Shown piece after piece: positions 1 through 10,456 of a DNA stretch of 64,000 nt. The position numbers and the translations under genes were made by a program. The DNA lies in the NCBI GenBank assembly GCA_006503475.1, contig RSEH01000064.1:1-64000 (forward strand), given 5' to 3'. The notes beneath the pieces were generated by a model. That model ran no database searches, was not told the DNA's origin, and worked only from the letters and a program-made list of their open reading frames with translations. The stretch is from Stentor roeselii. Taxonomy: Eukaryota > Ciliophora > Heterotrichea > Heterotrichida > Stentoridae. The stretch's first letter is position 1, and every line of letters begins with the position of its first letter.

Positions 1-729
1 GTTCAAGCAGACACCTATGATGAACTAAAAATATATAGAGTAGATAATATGAGAGGTAAAAGAGTTCATTTTTATATTTATAGTAATTTATATCGATACA
101 CAGTACCTAAGATAATTTACAAAGTTTTTAACTTTAGATTATTATAATTTATTAGCATTCAAACTTAAAAAACTTAAAGACGATTAGAAACTCCTTTATT
201 ACATAAAAAATCTTTAAGTTAATTTAATCTCTACTTCAATTAAACTATTTATCATTTCGTTGTTCACTTTACTCAAAGGATCTATCTAAAATTTACACTT
301 TCGGACTACAATCGAAGAATCTGAAGACTTAATTTTGGCCAAATACTCTGTTTAAGGTTGAATATTCATCACCCACACCAGCAGTTACCAAATAATTAAA
401 TACTAATGATGCCATAATTTTAGTTACTAGTCCAAAACAAGCTAATAAAACTATAATTTTAAGTCTCCAGTTAGAAAAAAATCACTTTCCGAATTGAGTT
501 GTGGTGCAAACATTACACAAGATTTCCACCCAATGAAGAAAAAACCTTTCTAACTATTTTTCTGATCTGGCCACTCAGAAGACATTTCCTAAGTTAAATT
601 CAGAGGGAGCTGCTAAATCAGAAAATAATTTTATGTCTACACACGAAAAGAAGGCTTAAATTTGCTGATTGAGGTAGTTATTTATTCTTTGCCTGAGAAA
701 AAGCCTAGGTTTAAATTAATGGCATATAA
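1..729. other. Non-coding or decayed region before first gene
   Basis: No supported gene. Frame 1 is open from the window edge to a TAA at 145-147 (48 codons), which could be the 3' end of a gene lying to the left. It resembles nothing I know and has no C-poor 3' flank like the other genes here. From about 280 to 720 the base composition is more balanced, like coding DNA, but all frames carry frequent stops, so it may be an old relic. No telomere repeat is present at the edge. Confidence 0.4.
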
Positions 730-3573
730 ATGTCGATAAGGTCAATCGTTAGGATAGGATGGCTTCTTACCTTGGTGGCTGGGTGGGAATGTGGAGGGAC
801 TCGTGACGATATACATCAAGGGCCTCTGCACGAGCGAAATTTGCTCTCACGCGCTTCAACTTTGGCTCCAATCAGACTGAGCCCTTATTACTTGAACTTC
901 GACTTGGGAACCACTGATCTGAACAATTACTTCAAAAATGTGCTCTTTCCTTATGTGGATGGGTTTTACAAGACTAGACTCAAGGTTTACAGTCTCGTAA
1001 ACAATATCGTTTTGGGTTACTCGACCTGTTCTGGTTTCTCAATTCCTTCAGAGCACATGTCAACTGGTGTGGCCAATGCTGATGTTCTCATCTACATCAA
1101 ATCCGAATACAACCCTAATGATAACTACATTGCTTATGCATCAGCTTGCGCTATAGATACATCATCTCGAAACAATGTGGTTGCTGGACTAGTGATGATC
1201 AACACTTACTACTTTAATAATAATGGCTTTGCCAGTCAGTACTCTACATTGACTCATGAAATATTCCATCTTCTGGGTTTTTCAAGCGGACTTTATACCT
1301 ATTGGAGGGATGCGAACGGAAATCCGTATACCAAGCCTACTGAAACTCTTACCGTCAGAGGCTTGACGAAAATTGTTCTTAAAACTCCGAATGTTCTTGC
1401 TAAGGCCAAGGAAGCTTTTGGATGCACCACTTTAACTGGAATCGAACTGGAAGAATACGGATCGTCAGGCACAGCAGGGTCTCATTGGGATATGAGGATT
1501 ATGTTTAACGACTTCATGATAGGAAAGGATTTCAATGACCCTATTTATAGTACCATAAGTTTAGCCTTAATGAAAGATACAGGCTGGTATGATGTTGACT
1601 ACACTAAAGCGGACGTTCCTTACTTTGGTAGAGGAGCTGGATGTTCTTTTTTTGATAATAAATGTATCACCAGCGGGGTTTCTAACTTTCCTACTTTATT
1701 TTGCGATAAGACTGATACTGACACTTGTGATACTTTTGCTTTTAGGAAAGCTTATTGTGGAATTTATACCTATACATCAAGCTTAAACTCAGCAGTTCAA
1801 TATTTCACAGATACCACAAAGGGTGGTGACTCTTATGCTGATTATTGTCCGATCCGAGTTGGATATAGTAATGGTGACTGCAGAGCTTCAGATCCTACTG
1901 CTACTCTTACATATCCTGACGCGAAAGAGGTTGTCGGACCAACCAGCCGTTGCTTTCTCAGCACTTTGAGTGATACTTACACTTATACTGCAGGGAGTTC
2001 ATGCTACGAAGTTGTTTCATGCTCAACAACAGCAGCTAAAGTAAAAGTTGGAACAGTAACAGTTGATTGTCCATTCACAGGAGGTTCTATTTCTGTTACT
2101 GGATTCAAAGGAAAACTCACCTGTCCTGCTTCAAACATCCTCTGTGATAATTTCCCTTGTCTTGAAGGTTGCCGTGGCATGGGTGTCTGCGTTAAAGGTG
2201 TCTGCAATTGTGACTCAGGATATTCGGGAAGTTCCTGCCAATATAAATGCGATTCGAGCTGTTCTCAATGCAATGATGCTGCTTGCTTGGTCTGCAAAGA
2301 CTCAAACGCGGCTCCTAGTGGAAAGACTTGTGCTTGCAAAACGGGATTTTCACTCAATACTGCTGGTGTCTGCTCATCAACTACCACATCATGTGATTCG
2401 CTTTGCTCTACTTGTAATAGCGGAGTTTGTTCTGCATGTGTGTCGAATGCTGCTTTGGCTAGTGGAAGTTGCTCATGTTCAAATGGATTTAAATTAAGTG
2501 GAAGTTCTTGTGTAACTTGTGGCTTTTCGTGCACAAAGTGTAATCAGAGTGCATGTTTAACTTGCGCATCAGGAACTACTCTTTTGAATGGATCTTGCGT
2601 TTGCCCATCAGGATTCGTATCATCAACTTCTGGATGTGTAGCTTGTTCAGCAAATTGTGCATCCTGTTCAAGTGTTACTTCTTGCAGTACCTGCAAAGAC
2701 GGTTACTATTTAGCTACTACAGGGTCTTGCGTGGTATGCGCAACATCTTGCACTAAATGCACTTCATCAGCATGCAGTTCATGCGCTACAGGATATACAC
2801 TAAGTAATGGATCATGCAATAAGAATTGTCCTCTCAATTGCAAGACCTGCTCATCAACTGGAGTTTGTTCAGAATGCAATCTTAAATTTTTCTTATCTTC
2901 AAATAGCTGTACTGCTTGCCCCAGCAACTGTGATAAATGCACAAGTTCAACAAAATGTACAACCTGCACTACAGGATTTACTATTTCATCGACAGGAACA
3001 TGTGGCAAATCATGCTCAACGCAATGTGCGACATGTGATTCGAATACAGGAAAATGTTCAGCCTGTTCTTCAGGGTATTTCGTTAATTCAAGTGGAATTT
3101 GTGTCGCTTGCAGTACTCAATGCAAGGTATGCACTTCATCAACTCAGTGCACATCATGCAACTCAGGCTATACCTTAAGTAGTGGATCGTGCAAACAACA
3201 GTGTCCTGCAAATTGCAAAACATGCTCTAGTTCAACTAAGTGCACAGTATGCAATTCAGGATATACTTTATCAACAACTGGAACTTGCTCAGTTTCTTGT
3301 CCGGCTAATTGCAGTAAATGTGACAGTTTGGGAAATTGCAATACATGTAGCAATGGATACTATGTAAGCAGCGGAAAATGCACTGTTTGCAAAACTGGCT
3401 GTTCTCAATGCTCAAGTGCAACTTCTTGTTCAACGTGCCAATCTGGATATTATTTATCAACTTCGAAAAGTTGTGTAAAGTGCACTGATGTTAATTGCTC
3501 AAAATGTAGTAGCACGGCTTGCCAAACATGTAATTCAGGATATGTTTTGAAGAGTGGAAAATGCACGAAATAA
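730..3573 (+). CDS. Leishmanolysin-like (M8) secreted metalloprotease with Cys-rich repeat tail
   Basis: Zinc endopeptidase of the M8/GP63 family, 947 aa. It starts with a hydrophobic signal peptide (residues 1-20), so it should be secreted or sent to a food vacuole or the surface. The zinc site HEIFH is at residues 176-180, a third ligand His is near 252 (SHWD), and the Met-turn Met is near 281 (ALMKD). After about residue 490 there is an EGF-like segment, then a long run of furin/VSP-like CxxC repeats to the C-terminus. No transmembrane segment or GPI tail is visible at the end. The start follows TATAA directly (TATAAATG). The gene converges on the channel gene at 3751. M8 families are expanded in ciliates. 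The substrate is unknown. Confidence 0.9.
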   Translation: MSIRSIVRIGWLLTLVAGWECGGTRDDIHQGPLHERNLLSRASTLAPIRLSPYYLNFDLGTTDLNNYFKNVLFPYVDGFYKTRLKVYSLVNNIVLGYSTCSGFSIPSEHMSTGVANADVLIYIKSEYNPNDNYIAYASACAIDTSSRNNVVAGLVMINTYYFNNNGFASQYSTLTHEIFHLLGFSSGLYTYWRDANGNPYTKPTETLTVRGLTKIVLKTPNVLAKAKEAFGCTTLTGIELEEYGSSGTAGSHWDMRIMFNDFMIGKDFNDPIYSTISLALMKDTGWYDVDYTKADVPYFGRGAGCSFFDNKCITSGVSNFPTLFCDKTDTDTCDTFAFRKAYCGIYTYTSSLNSAVQYFTDTTKGGDSYADYCPIRVGYSNGDCRASDPTATLTYPDAKEVVGPTSRCFLSTLSDTYTYTAGSSCYEVVSCSTTAAKVKVGTVTVDCPFTGGSISVTGFKGKLTCPASNILCDNFPCLEGCRGMGVCVKGVCNCDSGYSGSSCQYKCDSSCSQCNDAACLVCKDSNAAPSGKTCACKTGFSLNTAGVCSSTTTSCDSLCSTCNSGVCSACVSNAALASGSCSCSNGFKLSGSSCVTCGFSCTKCNQSACLTCASGTTLLNGSCVCPSGFVSSTSGCVACSANCASCSSVTSCSTCKDGYYLATTGSCVVCATSCTKCTSSACSSCATGYTLSNGSCNKNCPLNCKTCSSTGVCSECNLKFFLSSNSCTACPSNCDKCTSSTKCTTCTTGFTISSTGTCGKSCSTQCATCDSNTGKCSACSSGYFVNSSGICVACSTQCKVCTSSTQCTSCNSGYTLSSGSCKQQCPANCKTCSSSTKCTVCNSGYTLSTTGTCSVSCPANCSKCDSLGNCNTCSNGYYVSSGKCTVCKTGCSQCSSATSCSTCQSGYYLSTSKSCVKCTDVNCSKCSSTACQTCNSGYVLKSGKCTK

Positions 3574-3750
3574 TAGTTTTAGGATAATTAGCTAAGTATT
3601 ACGGAAATTTTTAATTGTTTGATAAAGAATTTAAAATAGTAAAGATAAAGATGAGAAAAAAAGGCTATATTAGTTATCAAGCTATAATATAAGATTAATC
3701 GAAGTTTATTTTCATATTAATTTCAGAAAAAAAAAATCTTAATCTAAATC

Positions 3751-6700
3751 TCATTTTTTTATCATTTTTTCAAGAATAGCAATTATTTTCTTCTCGCTTT
3801 CCTCAATTCTCTCATGAAGATTCTCAAGAATATAATTTTCACTTTCCTCAACCCTAGCTTCAATATACTCAAAAAGTCTATTTTCAGTATCATTGAACTG
3901 CTTTTCCAAATTATCCTTAATCCCGAAGACGACATCTCTTAGTTCAAAAAACTCACTTCTAGTGATTTTTCCATGTTTTTTCTTCTGCTGAGATTCATTC
4001 ATGATGCAAACCAAGAACATCCCCTTGTCCAGTGCATCCCTTCTCCAGACCATCATGGTTTCGAACTCAACAAGAGTTTCAGTCATTTCCATGAAGTCGA
4101 TTTCAGCAGAGTTCACCTGGAACCGATCAAAAGAGTCTCCTAAAATCGAAATGAGCAGATTGAGCATGATGATGACATTAATAACAGTAGCCACAAAGAA
4201 AGAAATGTAGTTGATATCGAAAGTGTCATCATGAGAAGCAGAGCCAATATTCAGATCATAAGGATAAATCCACAGTTCGCTCATGCTGATATCGCGATAG
4301 ACTGAACAGATGATTCCGAAGCTCAAGGTCGAGTAAAAAAAAATCAAGATAAAAGGCAGAATATCCTGAATCGAGTTCAAAATCAGCCTCACGTAGTACC
4401 TGGTCAAGCGAAAACAGCGAAAACCTGTCAGTCCTCTGATCAGAATCAAGGCAACCAAGCAGTAAGTCACTTCCATATTCGTCTGAGACTGGAACTCATA
4501 AAAAAGCCAAATTACACACAAAATGATGCGAGCCATGTCGAAAGAGTTCCAGTTTATCAGAAAACTCGTGATATTCTTCAGTACCTGACTGAAGTACACC
4601 TGCTGGGTCTTCAGTAAGTGAATCATGAAAAAAAACTCGAAGAAAATTGCAGAAGCTTTCAAAGGGTAGCTGTCTTCAAGGTCAAAGCCAATCATGCTCA
4701 AAACTGACATCGAATATATCAACGTCCCGATTGACTTTTCTGATAGTGACAGATTAAAAATGCTCAGCTTGAAAGTTTGGTAAAGAAGAATCAGCGAAGA
4801 TAGAATTGAAACTGAATTTACAAGGTAAAAGTAAGCATCAGGACTTGAAAGCCAGAAATTCAAGCAAAATATCAAAAATTTTAAAAAATCTCCAATAAAA
4901 ATCAATGACTTTCGCTCAGAGAAAAAGAGCAAAACGCCTGAAACCATCAAATGAGCCGAAAGAAAAGCAGTGAATAAAACAACCCCAAGTTCAACATTTC
5001 GATAACATATAACCACCACCATCATTGCAAGTTCAACAAACCTTCCAAACCTATAAAAATCAAAGAACCACTCTTTCTTAAAAAAAACTACAGAGAACAA
5101 GTAGCAAGTGCCATAAGCGATAACCAAAAAATGCACATCTTTCCAGTCCTGCCAAAAAGGAGGAAAAATCATAGCAGAGATTGCGAAATACGCGAGACAC
5201 TTGATGAAAATCCTGACTTTATCCGCGCCTTGCTCCGCAGTGATGCAGGCTGTGAGAAAGCAATAAACAATGCAGTTGTAAGGCTGAATGCGCGGGTAAA
5301 ACAACAAAGCCATCAGAGCCAGTCGGAGCCCAGCGCAAGAGTGTCTCTGGTCGACGTTGCCGAAATACTGAAAAAGTGTCAAGGTCCTCAACTGACAGAC
5401 TTCAAAAGCAGTAAGCGCAAAGTTAATCAGCAAGAAAATGACTAAAACTGGAAGATTGTGCTTGTAAACAAAGACCAGCAATACAATTAAAGGAATGTTG
5501 ACCCACATCAGCACACTTTGAATGAAAATGAATAACCAGAGCGACTCCCACTTGAATAAAATGTAAGTTTTCACCAAGTTGTTCTTGTAAAGTAAAGTGT
5601 TTTCTGATGCTGACAACTGCTGAATGAACCTCAAGCTCTTTTCGCTCCCGATCACTGAAGGAAGTCGTATCTTTGAATTCAAAATTATCGACTTTATGAA
5701 GTTTGTAGCGCCGGGCATCTCGTCGAACTTCGAATAAGCCAACTCCTCGATTTGGGAAATCTCGGCTTCAATCATTGAACACATGGGCAACTTGTCCAGG
5801 TTCACTGGAAGCGACTTGCTTTGAGTATTCATGAAACCTGATAAAAGTTCTTCTACAAGAGATGAGTTGAAACCAAGGTACTCCCCTAACTCGCCTTCGA
5901 TTATTTCGACCATGTTGAAAAATTCGGGCTTTGTAATGTTTTCTATAATTTTAGTGAAGAGTAGGTGGATGCATTGCATCGCCTTTACTCGGATCGCGAA
6001 ACTTACAACTGATATTTTTTCTTGTTTGCAGGCGGGATGGTCGAATTCTGACTGAGACAAGTGAAATCCATTCGCTTCATAAACAAACGAAAGCGAGTCA
6101 TCAAAATCTTCACAAACCAAGTTATAAACACTGAACTTGCTCGAATCAATCAGTCCATGAACCAAGGCATGGCCCAGCTCTTGTTTGAGTTCAAAGTCAA
6201 AAGGCATGAATCTCGACTGTTTCAACCCCTGCAGTCTAATTCCCTTCGCTTCCAGTCTGGATTGAAAATAGCCAAAAATCAAATTGCTTGTATTTTTTGA
6301 CTCATCCTCTCTATTCATTTCTCCCCAAATAGCATAAATAAGAGGAGTCAATCCTAAAGCGTTTTTCTCGAAAAGTTGGGAAAAAGCTGAAGGAACTTCA
6401 GGAGCCACTTTCGCGCTAGGGTCAGAACCTGCTGAATTTTCAGTGATTTTAAAGAGCCCTTCGTGATTCTCCTGGATCATCTGAGAGATTTTCTCGTGAT
6501 TTCCTTCAAACGCGAGTTGATGCATCAGCTGGTTTTCAGAAGTTTTCAGGTTTTCAAGAAGTGACTCGGCGATTAGTTTTCTTTGCTTCCAAGTAGTTGT
6601 TTTTCTCCAGAAAAGGGTTTCTATGTAAAAGATCTGATTTTTCGCTTGTTTTTTGCCCTTGGCGCCTGCGTCTTGCCTGCTGACTGACTTGGCTTCAGGT

Positions 6701-7509
6701 TTTTGAGGCTCTTGGTCAGAAGACTTGACTTGCTCGTCTATTTTAAGATCAGAATGATGAGTCTTAGAAAGATCAGATTGTTGAGAAAGGTTCTTAGAAA
6801 TCTCAGACTGTTGAGAAAGGTTCTTAGAAAGATCAGAATGTTGAGAAAGGTTCTTAGAAATATCAGAATGATGAGAAAGGTTCTTAGGAAGATCAGAAGT
6901 CTTGATGCTCTGGACTCTAGGAAAAGGTTCTGCATCAATTTCATGGCCAGTATTGTTGAGATCTCCAAAATCATCGATTATATTAACGGGGTTGAAATTT
7001 GAAGTTCCTAAATTTTTGCTGAAATCTGGAATATCTTTATTCAGATCTCGAGTCCTCATCTCGTCTTTTATTGAACCGATTGAGTCTTCGTCACTTTTTT
7101 CTTCAATCGCGTTTATAGAGGAGGCGATTGGGCCGAAGTTTGAGACTGTGTCGATGCTATCAAGGTTTTTGTTGTATAGGTTGCTTATTTTTCCTGTTGA
7201 TTGGAATATTTCGTCGTCGTCTTCTTCGAATTTAGACGATTTCTTGCTTTTTGGAATGAATTTTTTCCTTGGTCTGCTAATTCGAGCTTTTTCTCTGATA
7301 TCTGTTTCGGGGATCGGCTCAGGGCCTCCAAAATTCATCGTTTGCTGAATCAACTTTTCAGTGTCGTCTGAACCTTGAGGGTATTCATTACTCTTGAGAG
7401 CTTGACCTATCATATGATTGACCTCTTCAATAGAACTTTTATAAGTGGCCTTAGATCCGAAAGAAGATACCGGCTTACTTGAATAGTTTGACTTTTTAGA
7501 TTTTTTCAT
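3751..7509 (-). CDS. Large TRP-like ion channel with disordered N-terminus
   Basis: Membrane channel of 1252 aa. Residues 1-300 are charged and low complexity and include a tandem 10-residue repeat (SDLSKNLSQH type). Residues about 300-640 are soluble and perhaps ankyrin-like, with one NALGLTPLIYAIWGE segment. About ten hydrophobic helices follow (about 660-1130). The last, VINVIIMLNLLISILGDSF, fits the S6 and TRP-type end of an Ion_trans domain. The C-terminus is a charged coiled coil (EARVEESENYILENL and following), a common assembly region. Family membership is inferred from the S6 segment and layout. Ligand and selectivity cannot be read. Transcribed away from the START gene at 7892. Confidence 0.8.
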   Translation of the reverse strand: MKKSKKSNYSSKPVSSFGSKATYKSSIEEVNHMIGQALKSNEYPQGSDDTEKLIQQTMNFGGPEPIPETDIREKARISRPRKKFIPKSKKSSKFEEDDDEIFQSTGKISNLYNKNLDSIDTVSNFGPIASSINAIEEKSDEDSIGSIKDEMRTRDLNKDIPDFSKNLGTSNFNPVNIIDDFGDLNNTGHEIDAEPFPRVQSIKTSDLPKNLSHHSDISKNLSQHSDLSKNLSQQSEISKNLSQQSDLSKTHHSDLKIDEQVKSSDQEPQKPEAKSVSRQDAGAKGKKQAKNQIFYIETLFWRKTTTWKQRKLIAESLLENLKTSENQLMHQLAFEGNHEKISQMIQENHEGLFKITENSAGSDPSAKVAPEVPSAFSQLFEKNALGLTPLIYAIWGEMNREDESKNTSNLIFGYFQSRLEAKGIRLQGLKQSRFMPFDFELKQELGHALVHGLIDSSKFSVYNLVCEDFDDSLSFVYEANGFHLSQSEFDHPACKQEKISVVSFAIRVKAMQCIHLLFTKIIENITKPEFFNMVEIIEGELGEYLGFNSSLVEELLSGFMNTQSKSLPVNLDKLPMCSMIEAEISQIEELAYSKFDEMPGATNFIKSIILNSKIRLPSVIGSEKSLRFIQQLSASENTLLYKNNLVKTYILFKWESLWLFIFIQSVLMWVNIPLIVLLVFVYKHNLPVLVIFLLINFALTAFEVCQLRTLTLFQYFGNVDQRHSCAGLRLALMALLFYPRIQPYNCIVYCFLTACITAEQGADKVRIFIKCLAYFAISAMIFPPFWQDWKDVHFLVIAYGTCYLFSVVFFKKEWFFDFYRFGRFVELAMMVVVICYRNVELGVVLFTAFLSAHLMVSGVLLFFSERKSLIFIGDFLKFLIFCLNFWLSSPDAYFYLVNSVSILSSLILLYQTFKLSIFNLSLSEKSIGTLIYSMSVLSMIGFDLEDSYPLKASAIFFEFFFMIHLLKTQQVYFSQVLKNITSFLINWNSFDMARIILCVIWLFYEFQSQTNMEVTYCLVALILIRGLTGFRCFRLTRYYVRLILNSIQDILPFILIFFYSTLSFGIICSVYRDISMSELWIYPYDLNIGSASHDDTFDINYISFFVATVINVIIMLNLLISILGDSFDRFQVNSAEIDFMEMTETLVEFETMMVWRRDALDKGMFLVCIMNESQQKKKHGKITRSEFFELRDVVFGIKDNLEKQFNDTENRLFEYIEARVEESENYILENLHERIEESEKKIIAILEKMIKK
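6751..6900 (-). repeat. In-frame 30-bp tandem repeat in channel gene
   Basis: Four full 30-bp units (6781-6810, 6811-6840, 6841-6870, 6871-6900) plus a partial unit upstream. Each encodes about SDISKNLSQH in the disordered N-terminus of the channel. Unit length is a multiple of three, so copy changes keep the frame. Confidence 0.9.
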
Positions 7510-7891
7510 TATAAGAAATTATTTGATCTTATCAGATTAAGTATTTTTTGTGAATATATAATTGTTATTGTTTTCATTAGGTTTAAACTCTTTCTGATTT
7601 TATTTATTAATCTGAATTTATTGATTTGTTTTATGAAAACATCGAAATTTCCTAGATTTGTTAAAATTAAAGTTTATAATATTTTAAGTAAACAAAAACA
7701 ATAATATCTTTGAAATCCATAGTAAGAGAAACTTAGAAATTAATCTAGCTTCTATAATCAAAATTTAAATTCAATATTCTAATTTAATCTATCTTAAACA
7801 TTTTCAAAAGCCTTACCTTTATCATAAAACCTAAAGCCCTCCTCCTTTTCAAAAAAAGCAATATAATCCGTCGTTTTTCGACTCAAATAAA
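7510..7891. promoter_or_regulatory. Divergent promoter spacer, channel / START gene
   Basis: 382 nt between two divergent start codons. On the + strand the left part is C-poor and the right part is strongly G-poor: 7801-7860 has 3 G and 17 C by my count. No gene or defined motif was seen beyond general AT richness. Confidence 0.5.
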
Positions 7892-8491
7892 ATGGACAAC
7901 TACGAAAATGTCAAGGTATTCCTAGACTCGGCCACCAAAAGAACCATCGAACTTCTAGAGAGTCCAGAATGGAAAGACATCGAAGAAGTAGACGAAGGTT
8001 ACTGTTCTCATCGAAAAACAGAAGCAGGGCTATTCATGACCAAAGCCACAGGTCTGATCCAGCATCCAGCTCAAGACATCTGCAATCTTCTCTGGGACTA
8101 CAAACGCAAAAAAGAATACGACGACTCCGTCGACCTGATGTACTCTGTCCGTGACTTCAACGACAGCTGCAGAATCATGTATCAAAGAGTCAAAGCTCCT
8201 TGGCCAGTCAGCTTCCGAGACTTTGTCATTGCAACCCGCTTCGAAACTATTGGCGACTCGATATTCTTAGTTGGAGAAAGTTGCGAGGCTGGAGTACCGG
8301 AAGTCGAAGGAGTTGTCAGGGCTCAGGTTATTTCTTCTTGCTATAAATTCAAAAAACTTCAGCCGAAATCGACTGAAGTCACATTTTTAACAAGTGTTGA
8401 TATGAAAGGAAATATTCCTAGCATGGCTATGAATGTTTTAAGCAAGAGATTTTGTCTCGCTATTGGGAAAATTAGGAGGTTTATGAAGTAG
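7892..8491 (+). CDS. START-domain lipid-binding protein, copy A
   Basis: A 199-aa protein that is essentially one StAR-related lipid-transfer (START) domain. Family signatures include the segment RVKAPWPVSFRDFVIATRF (residues about 98-116) followed by VGESCEAG and VEGVVRAQV. There is no signal peptide or membrane segment, so it is probably cytosolic and shuttles or senses a lipid. A close full-length paralogue lies inverted at 13791-14390, with equal length and no indels that I can see. The lipid bound cannot be told from sequence. The start is the first ATG after a G-poor leader. Confidence 0.85.
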   Translation: MDNYENVKVFLDSATKRTIELLESPEWKDIEEVDEGYCSHRKTEAGLFMTKATGLIQHPAQDICNLLWDYKRKKEYDDSVDLMYSVRDFNDSCRIMYQRVKAPWPVSFRDFVIATRFETIGDSIFLVGESCEAGVPEVEGVVRAQVISSCYKFKKLQPKSTEVTFLTSVDMKGNIPSMAMNVLSKRFCLAIGKIRRFMK

Positions 8492-9024
8492 TTAGTTAAT
8501 ATGGACTTGGTTAAAGGATTAGAGTTGAGAATTTAAGGTTTAAGTTTTTGATGGGAGAGTTTTCGTAGACCATGGTTTTATCATCGGCTTAGGTTATTAG
8601 GAAATTTTTAGATTTTATTGGTAATGAAGAATAGTTTTCTTTTGATTCATCATGGTTGATTAGTTATGATTAACAGTCGAAAATGCCTCGTTAGAAGATT
8701 ATTGAAAGAAACTTTAATATTAGTTTTTATATACTTTAATAATAAACTTTGTATGAGCTAAGTTAGGTCAATTGTTTTTTATGTTTGTTGTTTGAGATTT
8801 TAAACGAAGCTAAAAAGCCAGAAAAAAAACATTTTTTAAGTGAATTAGATGAATTTTCAGATTTTCTAACCATTTATCATTATTCCACTCTTCACTGAAG
8901 ATTTATAATCAAATATTCAAAATAAACAAACTCGATTAATTTATATATTTAAAAAATTTTGAATTATTCAAACATTCTCTATCTCCACCAAACAATTCAA
9001 TTTCCGAATTCAATTTTATCTAAC
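8492..9024. other. Convergent spacer, no gene seen
   Basis: 533 nt between two gene 3' ends. No ORF or RNA fold was recognised. The left part is C-poor (8501-8560 has 1 C and 19 G) and the right part before 9024 is G-poor, matching the skew seen in many spacers in this window. Confidence 0.6.
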
Positions 9025-10155
9025 TTAAAAAGTATTTTGCCTTCGTCCAAGCTTCAAGAAGCAAATTTTTTGAATTTCATCATTTTCAGTATCAATCCTA
9101 AAAAGTTCAAAAGCATCTGAAATAAAAAACAAAAAATTTCCATAAGCAGTAAAACTGCCACAGTTCAGATAATCGATATCAAAATTAATCTTTTTAAGAA
9201 GTCGAGTAGAATTGCCTTCTATCTTATACAAGGCTTTTGCGCCATCTAATCTGCCGATGGCATACTCCCTGATGAGAATCTTCAAATTCGATAAACTGCA
9301 GGGTTTAGAATAATAGTTAGAATCAAAATGATACTGATAAAGCCCTGTCGATTTGGTCCCAGTGATAAAAATCAAGTCGCCCACAGCCGAAGCAGTTGTT
9401 TTCGACGGACTTTCCGGAAGCATCTGTATTTTTTCCCAATTTTTCGACCTAATCGAGTACTTTTGCGACTCAGAACTGAAGTTATTGCCATAAAGTCCTC
9501 CGAAAATAAGGACAAACTCATCCTTATAAAAACATCCTCCACATGAATGAATCGCTTCAAGGTTGTCAAGTTTTTCGACTTTGAATTCTTTGAGATTGAA
9601 AATGTTTGAACGACCTGTGCTGAGTTTTTCGCCTCCGAAGAAGAAGAAATTTGACTTGAGCATCTGGATTACAAGGGTCGAAGGAGTGAAGATCTTTTCG
9701 TTGTGTTGAAATTTTTCGATTTTTATGCATCGAGGGTCAATTTTCGAAAACTGTCTTGTTAGGTCGATATAGAAGAAGTTTAATGATGGAGATGTGCCAT
9801 CTTCGCCTTTGATCATCACGATGTAGGGTATATCTTGAAGGTTTCTTTTGAAAAAACTTGACTTTATATTCTGAATGATGGAAACTTTGTCAATGAAAAT
9901 AAGGTCTTCTGTACTTGATATGTTTAATAATGGCTTGATTTCTGAACTCATTGAACTTAACTGTGAAAGGTTGGAATATTTCAGTTTTTTCAAGGATTTT
10001 GATAGGTTTGTTAAATATCGCCAACTGGATTTTAGATTTGCTTGGAGGAATGAAGTAATTTCTGCTACTTTTTGTATGAGAATTTGTTTCGAGTTTTCAA
10101 TCATATCTATCATCACTTCAGCTTTTTGATAGGCTTTTTGGAAATCAAAGTCCAT
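9025..10155 (-). CDS. Kelch-repeat-like protein
   Basis: A 376-aa protein. Residues 1-100 are helical or coiled coil. From about residue 165 there are beta-propeller repeats with kelch hallmarks: FFFFGGEKL, FVLIFGGLYG, LIFITGTKS and FLFFISDAF, each a hydrophobic run followed by Gly-Gly or a degenerate version. It probably forms a partial or divergent kelch propeller used for protein binding. There is no BTB or F-box domain, so an adaptor role in ubiquitination is not supported. The start ATG is the only good one. It diverges from the HPt gene at 10457. Confidence 0.65.
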   Translation of the reverse strand: MDFDFQKAYQKAEVMIDMIENSKQILIQKVAEITSFLQANLKSSWRYLTNLSKSLKKLKYSNLSQLSSMSSEIKPLLNISSTEDLIFIDKVSIIQNIKSSFFKRNLQDIPYIVMIKGEDGTSPSLNFFYIDLTRQFSKIDPRCIKIEKFQHNEKIFTPSTLVIQMLKSNFFFFGGEKLSTGRSNIFNLKEFKVEKLDNLEAIHSCGGCFYKDEFVLIFGGLYGNNFSSESQKYSIRSKNWEKIQMLPESPSKTTASAVGDLIFITGTKSTGLYQYHFDSNYYSKPCSLSNLKILIREYAIGRLDGAKALYKIEGNSTRLLKKINFDIDYLNCGSFTAYGNFLFFISDAFELFRIDTENDEIQKICFLKLGRRQNTF

Positions 10156-10456
10156 TTTTATAGGAAAATTGAAAATAGCTTTTGATTTAATGTAACTTGA
10201 TCATCTAATTTTCGAATTAATTATGAATAATTTTTTTCTATAATTTAAGAAAAACTGGATTAATCAAATGAAGGATTCATGAAATGCTCAGTTATTTTTA
10301 TTTATTTCTAGTTTTAATCAAAATGCTTTTGCACAAAGTAATTATATGTATTCTTGTTGTGTTTGATTTTGAATCATAGATTTAGGGAAACCCTTAATGG
10401 TAAGTTAGTGATTTTCTTCAATATTTCATATTTCTGAAATAAAACAACCATTCAGT
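10156..10456. promoter_or_regulatory. Divergent spacer, kelch / HPt genes
   Basis: 301 nt, AT-rich, no gene seen. The last 45 nt before the HPt start are C-rich and G-poor. No recognisable factor site. Confidence 0.4.

Noticed and set aside
1-147. Open frame from the window edge, 48 codons, as a partial gene
   Set aside because: Too short, no recognisable similarity, and the following DNA is G-poor rather than C-poor as after other plus-strand genes here. Kept only as a remark.
180-720. A long frame if TAA and TGA are read as amino acids
   Set aside because: Stops occur about every 12 codons, as expected by chance in AT-rich DNA, and the real genes clearly use all three stops.
2004-3367. 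Several overlapping ORFs on both strands in the protease gene
   Set aside because: They are shadows of the Cys-rich repeats, with no start context and no domain.
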